A stretch of 64,000 bases of DNA from contig CAISJI010000098.1 in NCBI GenBank assembly GCA_903885565.1, positions 1 through 64,000 on the forward strand, given 5' to 3'. The stretch's first letter is position 1. Every line of letters starts with the position of its first letter. The translations under genes were made by a program, and so were the position numbers. The notes beneath the pieces are model-generated. The model saw only the letters and a list, made by a program, of their open reading frames with translations, made no database searches and was not told where the DNA came from. Positions 52,101 through 59,469 of this stretch are shown piece after piece. This stretch comes from an uncultured Planctomycetaceae bacterium (GTDB lineage: Bacteria; Planctomycetota; Planctomycetia; Pirellulales; UBA1268).

Positions 52101-52345
52101 TTCTGCTGGACGAGGCGTTTGTGCGGCTCACCAGCCGCGCTCCCGACGCCACCGAGCGGGAGATCCTGCAGGGAATGCATGCCCAGCAACTCGCCTGGTA
52201 TCAGGCCCACCCCGACGAGGCTGAAAAGCTGCTGGCTGTGGGCGATTTCCCGCGGGATACGGCGCTTGATGCGCGTGAAGCGGCGGCGCTGACGGCGGTC
52301 GTCAATGCACTGCTGAACTACGATGGGTGTGTCGTGAAACGCTGA
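49181..52345 (+). CDS. DUF1549/DUF1553 protein with planctomycete cytochrome c and LamG-like domains
   Basis: 1054 residues, ATG 49181; signal RYLLALLVACAALGRARA. Residues 28-115 are a planctomycete cytochrome C-type domain with CFQCHGPD (Cys40, Cys43, His44) and MPPPEAKIG. Residues about 145-350 are DUF1549 (RRASFDITGLPPTPAE; WLDLARYADSYGFQ; ECCRCHDHKFDPLTQ, a second CxxCH). Residues about 430-640 look like a concanavalin/LamG insertion (QPFSVGLWLKAPKRF). Residues about 700-1010 are DUF1553 (RLGLARWLTASDHPL; RRSLYTFWRRT). Such proteins pair with DUF1501 partners and are common near sulfatases; molecular function is not established. Confidence 0.92.
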   Translation: MNAPRYLLALLVACAALGRARADEPLSFDRDIRGILSENCFQCHGPDSGNRQAGLRLDLRESAVAELESGARAIQPGEVATSELVARIRSTDPDTVMPPPEAKIGRLSAEQVAVLEKWIAAGAKYEPHWAFVAPQPPAGTAAGPDLIDEIVAPQLAARGLALQSEADRRTLIRRASFDITGLPPTPAEAEAFCADTSPDAYEKLLEKLLASPRYGERMAADWLDLARYADSYGFQVDRERSMWQWRDWVISAFNRNLPWDQFTTWQVAGDLLPNATDEQILATGFSRLHQQECEGGSVEEEYRVNSVNDRVTTFGTAFLGLTLECCRCHDHKFDPLTQREFYQFFAFFDDVDEAGLYSFFTPSTPTPKLRLLNEASRTALARAEETCGEAAAALLLAQQQAQQRVAQWMAGPGEAPAEIVAAAGGIPHELVRYSFDERNAQIAFSSTLDGDHPASSPPENILVPGHAGQAIELTGDHPVQTPVGNFRRSQPFSVGLWLKAPKRFDRAVIFHRSQAWTDAASRGYELLVEEGHLQWSLIHFWPGDAASVRCLEPLPVGEWVHVAVTSDGSGLAAGLKIWVNGHPTATTIVRDNLTREITGGGGDHIRIGERMRDHGFQGGLVDDFRVFDRELSALELRELAHPGTLAETVALRTSVAEELVGGWYATALDSGSATARAALQAARLARDDLAEKPEEIMVMRELAQPRTAYLLTRGEYAQRGEAVQPGTPAILPPFPADQPRNRLGLARWLTASDHPLLARVTVNRLWQALFGTGLVKSPEDLGSQSLRPEYPALLDALAWRFSHSREQGGFGWDLKHLIKTIMLSKTYRQRSSAPEQVMADDPLNLWLARGPRHRLPAEMIRDGILAGSGLLVEQIGGPSVNTYDVAESFKPAKAGKGNDLYRRSLYTFWRRTGPAPVLESFDLPKRVVCVARRDTTNTPLHALVLLNGPQFVEAGRALAEKLLKERPAGAAPQVLLDEAFVRLTSRAPDATEREILQGMHAQQLAWYQAHPDEAEKLLAVGDFPRDTALDAREAAALTAVVNALLNYDGCVVKR

Positions 52346-52387
52346 TACTCAGATTCGCCACTCAGCTGCAAAAACCCAGAGGCTGCC

Positions 52388-53845
52388 ATGAACTCTGCCG
52401 AATCCTTTCCTGCAGGCACATCCCCGCTGAGCCGCCGTCGGCTGCTGTCGAGCATGGGGATGGGGCTCGGCGGTATTGCGCTGGCTGAGATGCTGGCCGG
52501 GGGGGCGGAGGCCAAGGCGGCCGCAGCGGGCCCAAGCGGCGTGATGCAGGCGTTTGACATGGCGCCGCGGGCGAAGCGGGTGATCTATCTGTTTCAGTCG
52601 GGGGGGCCGTCGCAGCTCGATCTCTACGATCCCAAGCCGACGCTCGTGCAGCGCAGCGGCGAGCAACTCCCCGAGAGCGTGCGGGGCGGACAGCGGCTCA
52701 CCGGCATGTCAGGAAATCAGAGTTCACTCCCCCTGCAGGGATCGCCGTTTGGGTTTACGCAGTATGGGGAATCGGGCGCTGCTGTGAGCGAACTGCTCCC
52801 CTACACCGCGGCCATCGCCGACAAACTCTGCTTTGTGCGCTCAATGCACACCGATGCGATCAATCATGGCCCGGGCGTGACGTTCATGCAGAGCGGGTCG
52901 CAGATCCCGGGGCGGCCGAGCATCGGCGCCTGGCTCGATTACGGCCTCGGCTCTTCAAATGAAAATCTCCCCTCCTTTGTCGTGCTCATCACCAAAGACA
53001 AGGGTGGCCAGCCACTGATGTCGCACTTGTGGGGGGCAGGATTTCTCCCCACCCGGCATCAGGCGGTGCGGTTTCGCTCCGGTGGCGATCCGGTGCTCTA
53101 TCTGGGCAATCCGCCGGGCGTGGGAGTGGAAAACAGGCGGCAGGTGCTCGATGGGCTCAGGCAGCTCCATGAGCATCAGTTTGTCGGCACGCCCGATGCC
53201 GAGATTGCCGCCCGGATCGAAAACTACGAACTCGCCTTCCGCATGCAGGCGAGCGTGCCGGAGGTGGCCAACTTTGCCGATGAGCCGGCGCATGTGCTCG
53301 ATGCCTACGGCCCGAAGGCGCGTGAGCCGGGATCGTTTGCCGCCAACTGCCTGCTGGCCCGGCGGCTGGCGGAGCGGGGTGTGCGCTTTATCCAGCTCTA
53401 TCATTCCGACTGGGATCACCACGGTCATCTGCCCAATCTCATCCGCAAGGAATGCCAGGAGACCGACCAGCCGGCCGCGGCGCTGGTAAGCGATCTGGCG
53501 CAGCGCGGCATGCTCGACGACACACTCGTGGTGTGGGGCGGAGAATTCGGCCGCACGAACTACTGCCAGGGGCTGCCAGAGGCGGGTAATTTTGGCCGCG
53601 ACCATCACCCCCGCTGCTTCACCACCTGGCTGGCCGGCGGCGGCATCAAGCCGGGCACCACCTACGGCGAAACCTGCGACTACGGCTACAACATCGTCCG
53701 CGACGGCGTGCATGTGCACGATTTCCATGCCACGCTGCTCCACCTGCTGGGAATCGACCACGAGCGGCTGACCTACAAATTCCAAGGCCGCCGCTACCGG
53801 CTCACCGACGTGCACGGGAAAGTGGTGAGCGGGATTTTGGCCTAG
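52388..53845 (+). CDS. DUF1501 protein, Tat-exported
   Basis: 485 residues, ATG 52388. The twin-arginine signal SRRRLLSSMGMGLGGIAL is near residue 18. DUF1501 proteins have a sulfatase/alkaline phosphatase-like fold: RVIYLFQSGGPSQLDLYDPK near residue 62, SMHTDAINHGPGVTFMQSG, LVVWGGEFGRTNYCQG and GRDHHPRCFTTWLAGGGI carry candidate metal residues. It follows the DUF1549/DUF1553 gene by 42 bp in a standard planctomycete pair. With the divergent sulfatases this locus probably serves degradation of sulfated glycans (inference). Confidence 0.93.
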   Translation: MNSAESFPAGTSPLSRRRLLSSMGMGLGGIALAEMLAGGAEAKAAAAGPSGVMQAFDMAPRAKRVIYLFQSGGPSQLDLYDPKPTLVQRSGEQLPESVRGGQRLTGMSGNQSSLPLQGSPFGFTQYGESGAAVSELLPYTAAIADKLCFVRSMHTDAINHGPGVTFMQSGSQIPGRPSIGAWLDYGLGSSNENLPSFVVLITKDKGGQPLMSHLWGAGFLPTRHQAVRFRSGGDPVLYLGNPPGVGVENRRQVLDGLRQLHEHQFVGTPDAEIAARIENYELAFRMQASVPEVANFADEPAHVLDAYGPKAREPGSFAANCLLARRLAERGVRFIQLYHSDWDHHGHLPNLIRKECQETDQPAAALVSDLAQRGMLDDTLVVWGGEFGRTNYCQGLPEAGNFGRDHHPRCFTTWLAGGGIKPGTTYGETCDYGYNIVRDGVHVHDFHATLLHLLGIDHERLTYKFQGRRYRLTDVHGKVVSGILA

Positions 53846-53893
53846 GGTCTATCCCAGTAAACCGTAACGTTCACTGGCTCAATACACCGGTTG

Positions 53894-53976
53894 ATGGAGG
53901 CGGAGGGATCGGCGAACGCTCGAGGAGCGCCAGCGACGAGACTTTTGCCGTCCCGCAGCCGGGGGCGCACCGGAAA
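53894..53976 (+). repeat. R2 dispersed repeat, copy 8
   Basis: GGAGGCGGAGGGATCGGCGA through CCGCAGCCGGGGGCGCACCG, short form without the optional hairpin. Begins 49 bp after the DUF1501 stop. Confidence 0.9.
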
Positions 53977-54003
53977 CCCGTGGGTGGCTGACCACATCGA
54001 ACG

Positions 54004-54073
54004 ATGGAGGCGGAGGGATCGGCGAACGCTCGAGGAGCGCCAGCGACGAGACTTTTGCCGTCCCGCAGCCGGC
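54004..54073 (+). repeat. R2 dispersed repeat, copy 9
   Basis: Identical to copy 8 over almost its whole length, ending at CCGCAGCCGG, 17 bp before the end of the convergent EamA gene. Copies 8 and 9 form a direct tandem of about 110-bp period. Confidence 0.9.
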
Positions 54074-54089
54074 GATCTGACGTCCCCTC

Positions 54090-55016
54090 TCACCTCAGGT
54101 CGATCGCATAGAGCGCGATCGCTGCGGTCATCAGCGCCGCCGCTGCCATCCGCTTGACGAGCGTGCCCCGATCGACCCGTTGCTCGAGGTCGTGCCAGCC
54201 GAGATGGGCAAGCATCGCTCCCAGCACCACAGACATAAGGCCACGCGTCGACTGCAGAATATTGCCAAACACCACGCCGATCTGGCCGAAGCAGATATAG
54301 AGCGCTGCCATCGATCCGAGCCAGGCAGCCGCATACTGCCCGGCAGCGATCCAATCGCCGCGGTGCCGTGGCCGGTAGCAGGCCACCAGCGGTAGCGCTA
54401 CAACTCCACAGGCGGCATACGTAACCGTCATCGCCAGTCCGCCGGCATGGATCCGGCTCAGGGGCGGGAAACCCTCCACCGGCACAACCAGCGCCTTGAT
54501 GAGGTCCAGAATAGCCAGATCGGAGAGGCTGAATGTCAGGCAGGTGAGCAGCACCAGCGGGAGTTCGCGCCAGGCGATCCCCCCTGCCCCGGTCTGCAGC
54601 GCCAGCGCCGCCACAGTGCCGAGGCCGACGGCGGCCCACTGCCAGGAGTCGAGCGGTTCTCCGAGCAGGAAGGAGGTGATGCCGGCGAGCATCACGATTT
54701 TGAGGCCAAGCAGCGGCGCGATGCGCGAGGCGTCGCTGCGCCGCAGAAGGAGCGCCAGCGCGCATTGGCCGAGCAGATAGAAGCCAGCCGAGGCGAGCAG
54801 CGGCAGCCAGTAGGAGGCCAGCGGCGGCAGGTGCTCGGGGCTCAAGAGAAGCGCCAGCGGCAGACTCACGCCCGCCATGAGTGCATGCGACAGCCCGAGC
54901 AGACGCAGGCGGGAACCTCCCGCGGAAAGGCTGTGGTGGCGGGAGACAAGATAGGAGAGCGAGCTGAGCAGCGCCGTGATCAGGCCAGCGAAGAGTCCGA
55001 TGGCGACATCACTCAC
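54090..55016 (-). CDS. EamA/DMT-superfamily membrane transporter
   Basis: 308 residues from GTG 55016 (VSDVAIGLFAGLITALLSS), with about ten hydrophobic helices in two halves. YLLGQCALALLLRRSDASRI closes the first part and GMLMSVVLGAMLAHLG-type helices end the second. Length and two-half layout fit EamA drug/metabolite exporters; substrate unknown. The frame is open upstream but becomes Arg/Pro-rich and non-membrane, so the GTG start is preferred. Confidence 0.75.
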   Translation of the reverse strand: MSDVAIGLFAGLITALLSSLSYLVSRHHSLSAGGSRLRLLGLSHALMAGVSLPLALLLSPEHLPPLASYWLPLLASAGFYLLGQCALALLLRRSDASRIAPLLGLKIVMLAGITSFLLGEPLDSWQWAAVGLGTVAALALQTGAGGIAWRELPLVLLTCLTFSLSDLAILDLIKALVVPVEGFPPLSRIHAGGLAMTVTYAACGVVALPLVACYRPRHRGDWIAAGQYAAAWLGSMAALYICFGQIGVVFGNILQSTRGLMSVVLGAMLAHLGWHDLEQRVDRGTLVKRMAAAALMTAAIALYAIDLR

Positions 55017-55308
55017 GGCTGCGGTTCTCAGAGGGGCTGGCGGGGAAGTGAGGCGGGGGGGATTCAGGCGGCGGCGAAGATGGGCCGCCGCTCTCATCGG
55101 CATCGGATCAGGACCACAGCTTGCCTGAGAAGCGCCGGCAGAACCAGCCTGATCGACACCACCGGCAGAATCGGCAAACAGCAGTCCCGCCGCCGTCCCC
55201 CGCCCTGCCGCCGCGCAGCGAAGTGGCCTGTAGAGTTGACGTGGAACGTGGGCTCGGGGGGCAGGCTCCCGGGGCAGCGGTTCCATCTTCCCGCTCCCAG
55301 GATTCCCC
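55017..55308. other. Divergent intergenic region before ftsK
   Basis: 292 bp between the EamA gene (reverse) and ftsK (forward). It must hold at least two promoters. I see no dispersed repeat or convincing small gene. Confidence 0.45.
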
Positions 55309-58300
55309 ATGGCAAGCATCTCCCGCAGTGGTTCAGCCACGAATTTCAATTCCGGTGCGGCCCGCGCGCTTGCCACGCAGCGGAGCGAAGCGGCCTCCAT
55401 CCCAACTCCAACGGGTGAAGCCGAACGCGATCGCGTTCGCGATTTGACGGCGCTTGCCCTGCTGGCCGCCTGCGCTTTTGTGATCGCAGCCCTGCTCACA
55501 TTCGATCCGGCCGATCCCCCTGTGCCGAGCATGTTTCCGCCCCACGCCCGGGCGACCAATGCCTGCGGATTCGTCGGATCGCTGGTGGCAGGAGCGCTCT
55601 ACCAATGGCTCGGCCTCGGGGCCTGGTTTGTGCTGGGGCTGGTCGTGGCCCTCGATCTGATGATGCTCAAGCGGCGGTCGCTTGCCGATCTGCCGCTGCG
55701 GACCCTCGGGGCCGTGGTGGCCACGCTCAGCATCTGCACGCTGCTGGCGATGTTTCTGCCCGCCGGCGTGGGGCGGCCTGTGTGGGGGCCCGGCGGGCTC
55801 GTCGGGGCGACCGGCGCACTCTTTGCCGAAGGCTATGTGGCCAGGGCTGGTGCGGCGATCGTGGTGACCGGGATCGCTCTGGCGGGGCTCTTCGTCGCCT
55901 GCGATGCCCTTCTGATCGCCTCGGCTACAGCGGCTCTGGCCACGGGGGCATATGTTCTGGCCGGGGTGAGCCGTCTGGCGGATGGTACACGGCAGACGAT
56001 CGGCTGGATGCTGCCGAGTTCCTCCGCTGCCACAGCAGAAGAGTCGCTCGATTCCGCTGCCGCCGAGCCTACCCTCGACTTCCTCACCCGAATCAGGCGG
56101 GCCCGGGCCGAAGCGAACGAGGATGACGAAACCGATTCGACTTTCGAGCAGACTCCTGCCCACGTGGCGGCAGAGCCCACGATCCGCCTGCGGCGTCGCG
56201 ATGCGGCGCCCCGCGCAGAGCAGGCTGAGGAGACCGTCATCCCCGTGGCCGCTCCAGCCGCTGCGAAGGTGGCGAAGCTGGCCGCCTTCGATGCAGATGA
56301 GTTTGCCGACGATGATCTGGCCGACTCGCAGGAGGAAGAGGAGAGCGAGTTCTCGTCCGAAGAGGAATTTGAGCCAGCCGGTCCGGTGGCAGTCCCGCTG
56401 CCGATCCGCTCGCAGATGAGCCGGCGCCGCAGTGTTGATGTGGTCGATATCGCGCCCGATCCGCTGGCAAACTACGAACTGCCCTCGCTCGAACTGCTGC
56501 TCCCCTCCGAGCAGCTGGAAACGGAAGCGCAGGAGCAGGAGGTGCGCGAGCGGGCCCGTGTGCTCGAGAAGACGTTTGCCGATTTTGGGTTCCGCGTGAA
56601 GGTGGTCGAGGTGGAGACCGGCCCTGTGATCTCGCAGTATGAGATCGAGCTGGAGGCGGGGCTGCGGCTGGCGAAGATCAGCAATCTGGCCGACGACATC
56701 GCCATCGCCCTGCGGGTGCCGAGCGTGCGCATTGTCGCCCCGATCCCCGGCAAAAACTCAGTCGGCATCGAGGTGCCCAACACCGATCGGCAGATGGTGC
56801 GGCTCCGCGAGGTGATCGAAGAGACGCAGGCCAAGGCCCGCACGATGAAGGTCCCGATCTTCCTCGGCAAAGACGTGGCGGGCAATCCGATGGTGGTCGA
56901 CATGGCGAGCATGCCGCACTTGCTGATCGCCGGCCGCACCGGCACGGGCAAGAGCGTGTGTCTCAATTCGCTGATCGTCTCGATACTGATGACGCGCCGG
57001 CCCGACGAAGTTCGCATGCTGATGATCGATCCCAAGATGGTCGAGCTCACCCCCTACAAGTCGCTGCCGCATCTGATGCATCCGGTCGTCACCGACATGA
57101 AGAAGGCGGAGGCGATTCTGGCCTGGGCGGTCGACAAGATGGAGGAGCGCTATGCGATGCTCGCCCGCGTTGGCGTCCGGCATCTCTCGCAATACAACCA
57201 GCTCGGTCGAGACGAGCTGCTCAAGCGGATGCGGCCGGAGACCGACGAAGAAGCCGCCGCCATCCCCACCACGATGCCCTATATCGTGATGATCGCCGAC
57301 GAGATCGCCGACATGATGATGACGGCCGGCAAGGAGATCGAGGGCCACATCATTCGGCTGGCGCAGAAGAGCCGGGCGGTCGGCATCCATCTTGTGCTCG
57401 CCACGCAGAAGCCGACGGTCGACGTGATCACCGGCCTCATCAAGAGCAATCTGCCGGCCCGCATCGCGTTCCAGGTTGCCAGCCGCACCGACAGCCGCGT
57501 GGTGCTCGACGAATGTGGCGCCGAGCGGCTGCTCGGCAACGGCGACATGCTCTTCCTTTCGCCGGGAACCAGCCAGATCCTCCGCGGCCAGGGCACCTAT
57601 CTCAGCGACGACGAAATTGGCCGGGTGATGGCCGCCATCGGCACCACCGAGCCGCAGTATGCCGCGGAGCTGGTCAACCTGCAGCCGGCCCCTTCCGCCG
57701 ATGCCCCCAAGGGTGTTTCGCCGAAGGAACGCGACGATATGTACGAGGCGGCTGTGGAAGTCGTGATCCGCGAAGGCCGCGGCAGCGTGTCGCTGTTGCA
57801 GCGGGCCCTGGGCGTCGGCTACGGCCGCGGTGCCCGGCTGATCGATTTCATGGCGGAGGATGGCGTGGTGGGGCAGTATGCCGGGTCGCAGGCCCGCGAG
57901 GTGCTGCTCACGCTGGAGCAGTGGGCCGCCCGCAACGGCACCGCCGCGCTGCCGGCTGATCCCGTCCCCCGCCGGCTGAAGATCCAGCCGCATGCCGGTC
58001 CGGCCGAGCCCCCCGCTGTCAAAGCCAAACGGCCGGCCGCGGCCCGCAAGATCGCTCCGGTGATTGAGGAAGTGTCTGAAGATGACTCAGAACTCAACGC
58101 CGACGAAGAGGCCGATGAAGAACTTTCGTTCGTCGTCGATGATGAAGCGACCAGCGCCGAATTCCGGGCGCTGGCCCGTGGCGCTGACGACGAGGAAGAA
58201 GAGGAAGAGGAAGAAGACGAGTCGGGAGTAGACGACGAAGAAGATGATCTGGACGAGGAGATGGATGAGGATCAGGACGAACCGGAAGAGAGCGAATACG

Positions 58301-58326
58301 ACGAGGAGGCGTCGCGGGTGGGGTGA
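55309..58326 (+). CDS. ftsK: DNA translocase FtsK/SpoIIIE
   Basis: 1005 residues, ATG 55309. Four N-terminal transmembrane helices (about 45-215) anchor it at the division site. An acidic linker (about 235-385) precedes the alpha/beta motor: Walker A AGRTGTGKS near residue 541, Walker B YIVMIADEIADMM near residue 660, then IHLVLATQKPTVDVITG. The gamma winged helix (about 805-870, GRGSVSLLQRALGVGYGRGA) recognises polar sequences. An extra tail of about 115 residues after gamma is strongly acidic, with runs of Glu and Asp. The motor moves chromosome ends through the septum and activates XerCD. Confidence 0.96.
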   Translation: MASISRSGSATNFNSGAARALATQRSEAASIPTPTGEAERDRVRDLTALALLAACAFVIAALLTFDPADPPVPSMFPPHARATNACGFVGSLVAGALYQWLGLGAWFVLGLVVALDLMMLKRRSLADLPLRTLGAVVATLSICTLLAMFLPAGVGRPVWGPGGLVGATGALFAEGYVARAGAAIVVTGIALAGLFVACDALLIASATAALATGAYVLAGVSRLADGTRQTIGWMLPSSSAATAEESLDSAAAEPTLDFLTRIRRARAEANEDDETDSTFEQTPAHVAAEPTIRLRRRDAAPRAEQAEETVIPVAAPAAAKVAKLAAFDADEFADDDLADSQEEEESEFSSEEEFEPAGPVAVPLPIRSQMSRRRSVDVVDIAPDPLANYELPSLELLLPSEQLETEAQEQEVRERARVLEKTFADFGFRVKVVEVETGPVISQYEIELEAGLRLAKISNLADDIAIALRVPSVRIVAPIPGKNSVGIEVPNTDRQMVRLREVIEETQAKARTMKVPIFLGKDVAGNPMVVDMASMPHLLIAGRTGTGKSVCLNSLIVSILMTRRPDEVRMLMIDPKMVELTPYKSLPHLMHPVVTDMKKAEAILAWAVDKMEERYAMLARVGVRHLSQYNQLGRDELLKRMRPETDEEAAAIPTTMPYIVMIADEIADMMMTAGKEIEGHIIRLAQKSRAVGIHLVLATQKPTVDVITGLIKSNLPARIAFQVASRTDSRVVLDECGAERLLGNGDMLFLSPGTSQILRGQGTYLSDDEIGRVMAAIGTTEPQYAAELVNLQPAPSADAPKGVSPKERDDMYEAAVEVVIREGRGSVSLLQRALGVGYGRGARLIDFMAEDGVVGQYAGSQAREVLLTLEQWAARNGTAALPADPVPRRLKIQPHAGPAEPPAVKAKRPAAARKIAPVIEEVSEDDSELNADEEADEELSFVVDDEATSAEFRALARGADDEEEEEEEEDESGVDDEEDDLDEEMDEDQDEPEESEYDEEASRVG

Positions 58327-58380
58327 GCGCGGCCCCTTCAGCAGGCTCGCCTTCCCTCCCTCCCTTCTTTCAGCCCGCCC

Positions 58381-59103
58381 ATGACTCCCACCAAACTCAA
58401 GCTCCCCCACTCGGTGCCCCTGCCCTTCTGGGCTCGCCACCACTCGTTCGCCCATCACGGCCTGGTGATCTTTGTGGTGCAGATCGGCCTGCTGGCGCTG
58501 GTGCCGATTCTCGACGATGGCAACCCGCTGATGCCGCTCCCCTACACGACGGCTGTTCTGGCGGGGAGCAGCTTTACGATTTTTTGCCTTGGCTATCGCC
58601 GATTGGCTGTCACGTTCGCGGTGGCAGGGGCGCTCGGCCTGGCCTTCGTCGCCTCGATGCCGAATCATGATCAGGTGATCCGGTTTCCCACGATGATCGT
58701 GCTGCTGCTCGGCTACGGGCTCTCGGTCTATCTGGCGATCTATCAGGCCTTTGCCGGTGACCTCACGTCGGCGCAGCGCATCCTCTGCGGGGCGGCGAGC
58801 TTTGTGATGATCGGGTTTGTGTTTGCGGTGGCGCATGGCCTCGTGCACTACATCCACCCCGATGCCTACACGCTCGCCACCCAAACGGAGCTGCTGCGAA
58901 CCCGTCGCTGGCTCGATTTTCTCTGGCTCAGCTTTTCCACGCTCACGACCGCCGGCTTCAACGATGTGATCCCCGTCACCCCCTGGCCCTGCACGCTGGC
59001 GACGCTCGAGGGGCTCTGCGGGATTCTTTTTCCTGCCACGCTGATCGCCCGGATCGCCTCGCTGCCGCCAGGAAAAAGATCTGGCAGCAGCCACGCCCCC
59101 TGA
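58381..59103 (+). CDS. Two-pore-helix ion channel protein with altered selectivity filter
   Basis: 240 residues, ATG 58381. Several N-terminal hydrophobic helices (GLVIFVVQIGLLALVP; FAVAGALGLAFVA; MIVLLLGYGLSVYLAIY; ILCGAASFVMIGFVFAVA) precede a pore region FLWLSFSTLTTAGFNDVIPV and a last helix LEGLCGILFPATLIARI. The layout matches bacterial ion_trans_2 channels, where the filter usually reads TVGYGD. Here it reads TAGFND, so potassium selectivity is doubtful. It follows ftsK by 54 bp and may be co-transcribed. Confidence 0.75.
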   Translation: MTPTKLKLPHSVPLPFWARHHSFAHHGLVIFVVQIGLLALVPILDDGNPLMPLPYTTAVLAGSSFTIFCLGYRRLAVTFAVAGALGLAFVASMPNHDQVIRFPTMIVLLLGYGLSVYLAIYQAFAGDLTSAQRILCGAASFVMIGFVFAVAHGLVHYIHPDAYTLATQTELLRTRRWLDFLWLSFSTLTTAGFNDVIPVTPWPCTLATLEGLCGILFPATLIARIASLPPGKRSGSSHAP

Positions 59104-59469
59104 AAAGGCATGAAGTTCCGTGTCTTCTTCGCGGTATAAGATCGCGGGATGGGGTGCCCATACCCCGTGAGCCGGCGTAGGCGGCCAGCGGAGCCCATGG
59201 AAGGCGAAGCGCAGCCAACTTCGAGAGAGCGGAGGCCTGGAGGGCTGCAGCTTTTCTCCGGCGATGGAGTGTGGGCACGCCCGACCTGTGTGACGGGCAA
59301 GCTCTGCTGTCTCCCAAAAAAAACAGCGATAGACCCCCTGACTGTCCGTGGCGGCTGCAGAAGTCGACGGTCGCCACAGAGCCCCAGAGCGGAGCGACTA
59401 TACTCAAGTCCAAGATTCGCGGAGGAACTGCGGCGTGCAGTACACCGCTTTGAGCAGAGGAGTTTTGTT
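59104..59469. other. Intergenic region upstream of cimA holding R3 copy b
   Basis: 366 bp. Its first half is the R3 element (59151-59283). The rest should hold the cimA promoter and leader. The frame upstream of the cimA GTG is open through R3, but that part has no homologue-like features. Confidence 0.5.
59151..59283 (-). repeat. R3 dispersed element, copy b
   Basis: Reverse complement of R3 copy a (26198-26330) along its interior: CGGCGTAGGCGGCCAGCGGA and GGCGAAGCGCAGCC. Outer ends GTGCCCATAC (59155-59164) and GTGTGGGCAC (59269-59278) are inverted repeats with one mismatch. Confidence 0.82.

Noticed and set aside
56758-57993. 411-codon open frame antisense to ftsK
   Set aside because: His/Arg-rich product without family features, fully inside the FtsK motor domain.
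59149-59469. 107-codon N-terminal extension of citramalate synthase
   Set aside because: The upstream part is repeat R3 and lacks any LeuA-family sequence; a GTG with a good ribosome-binding site gives the normal start.
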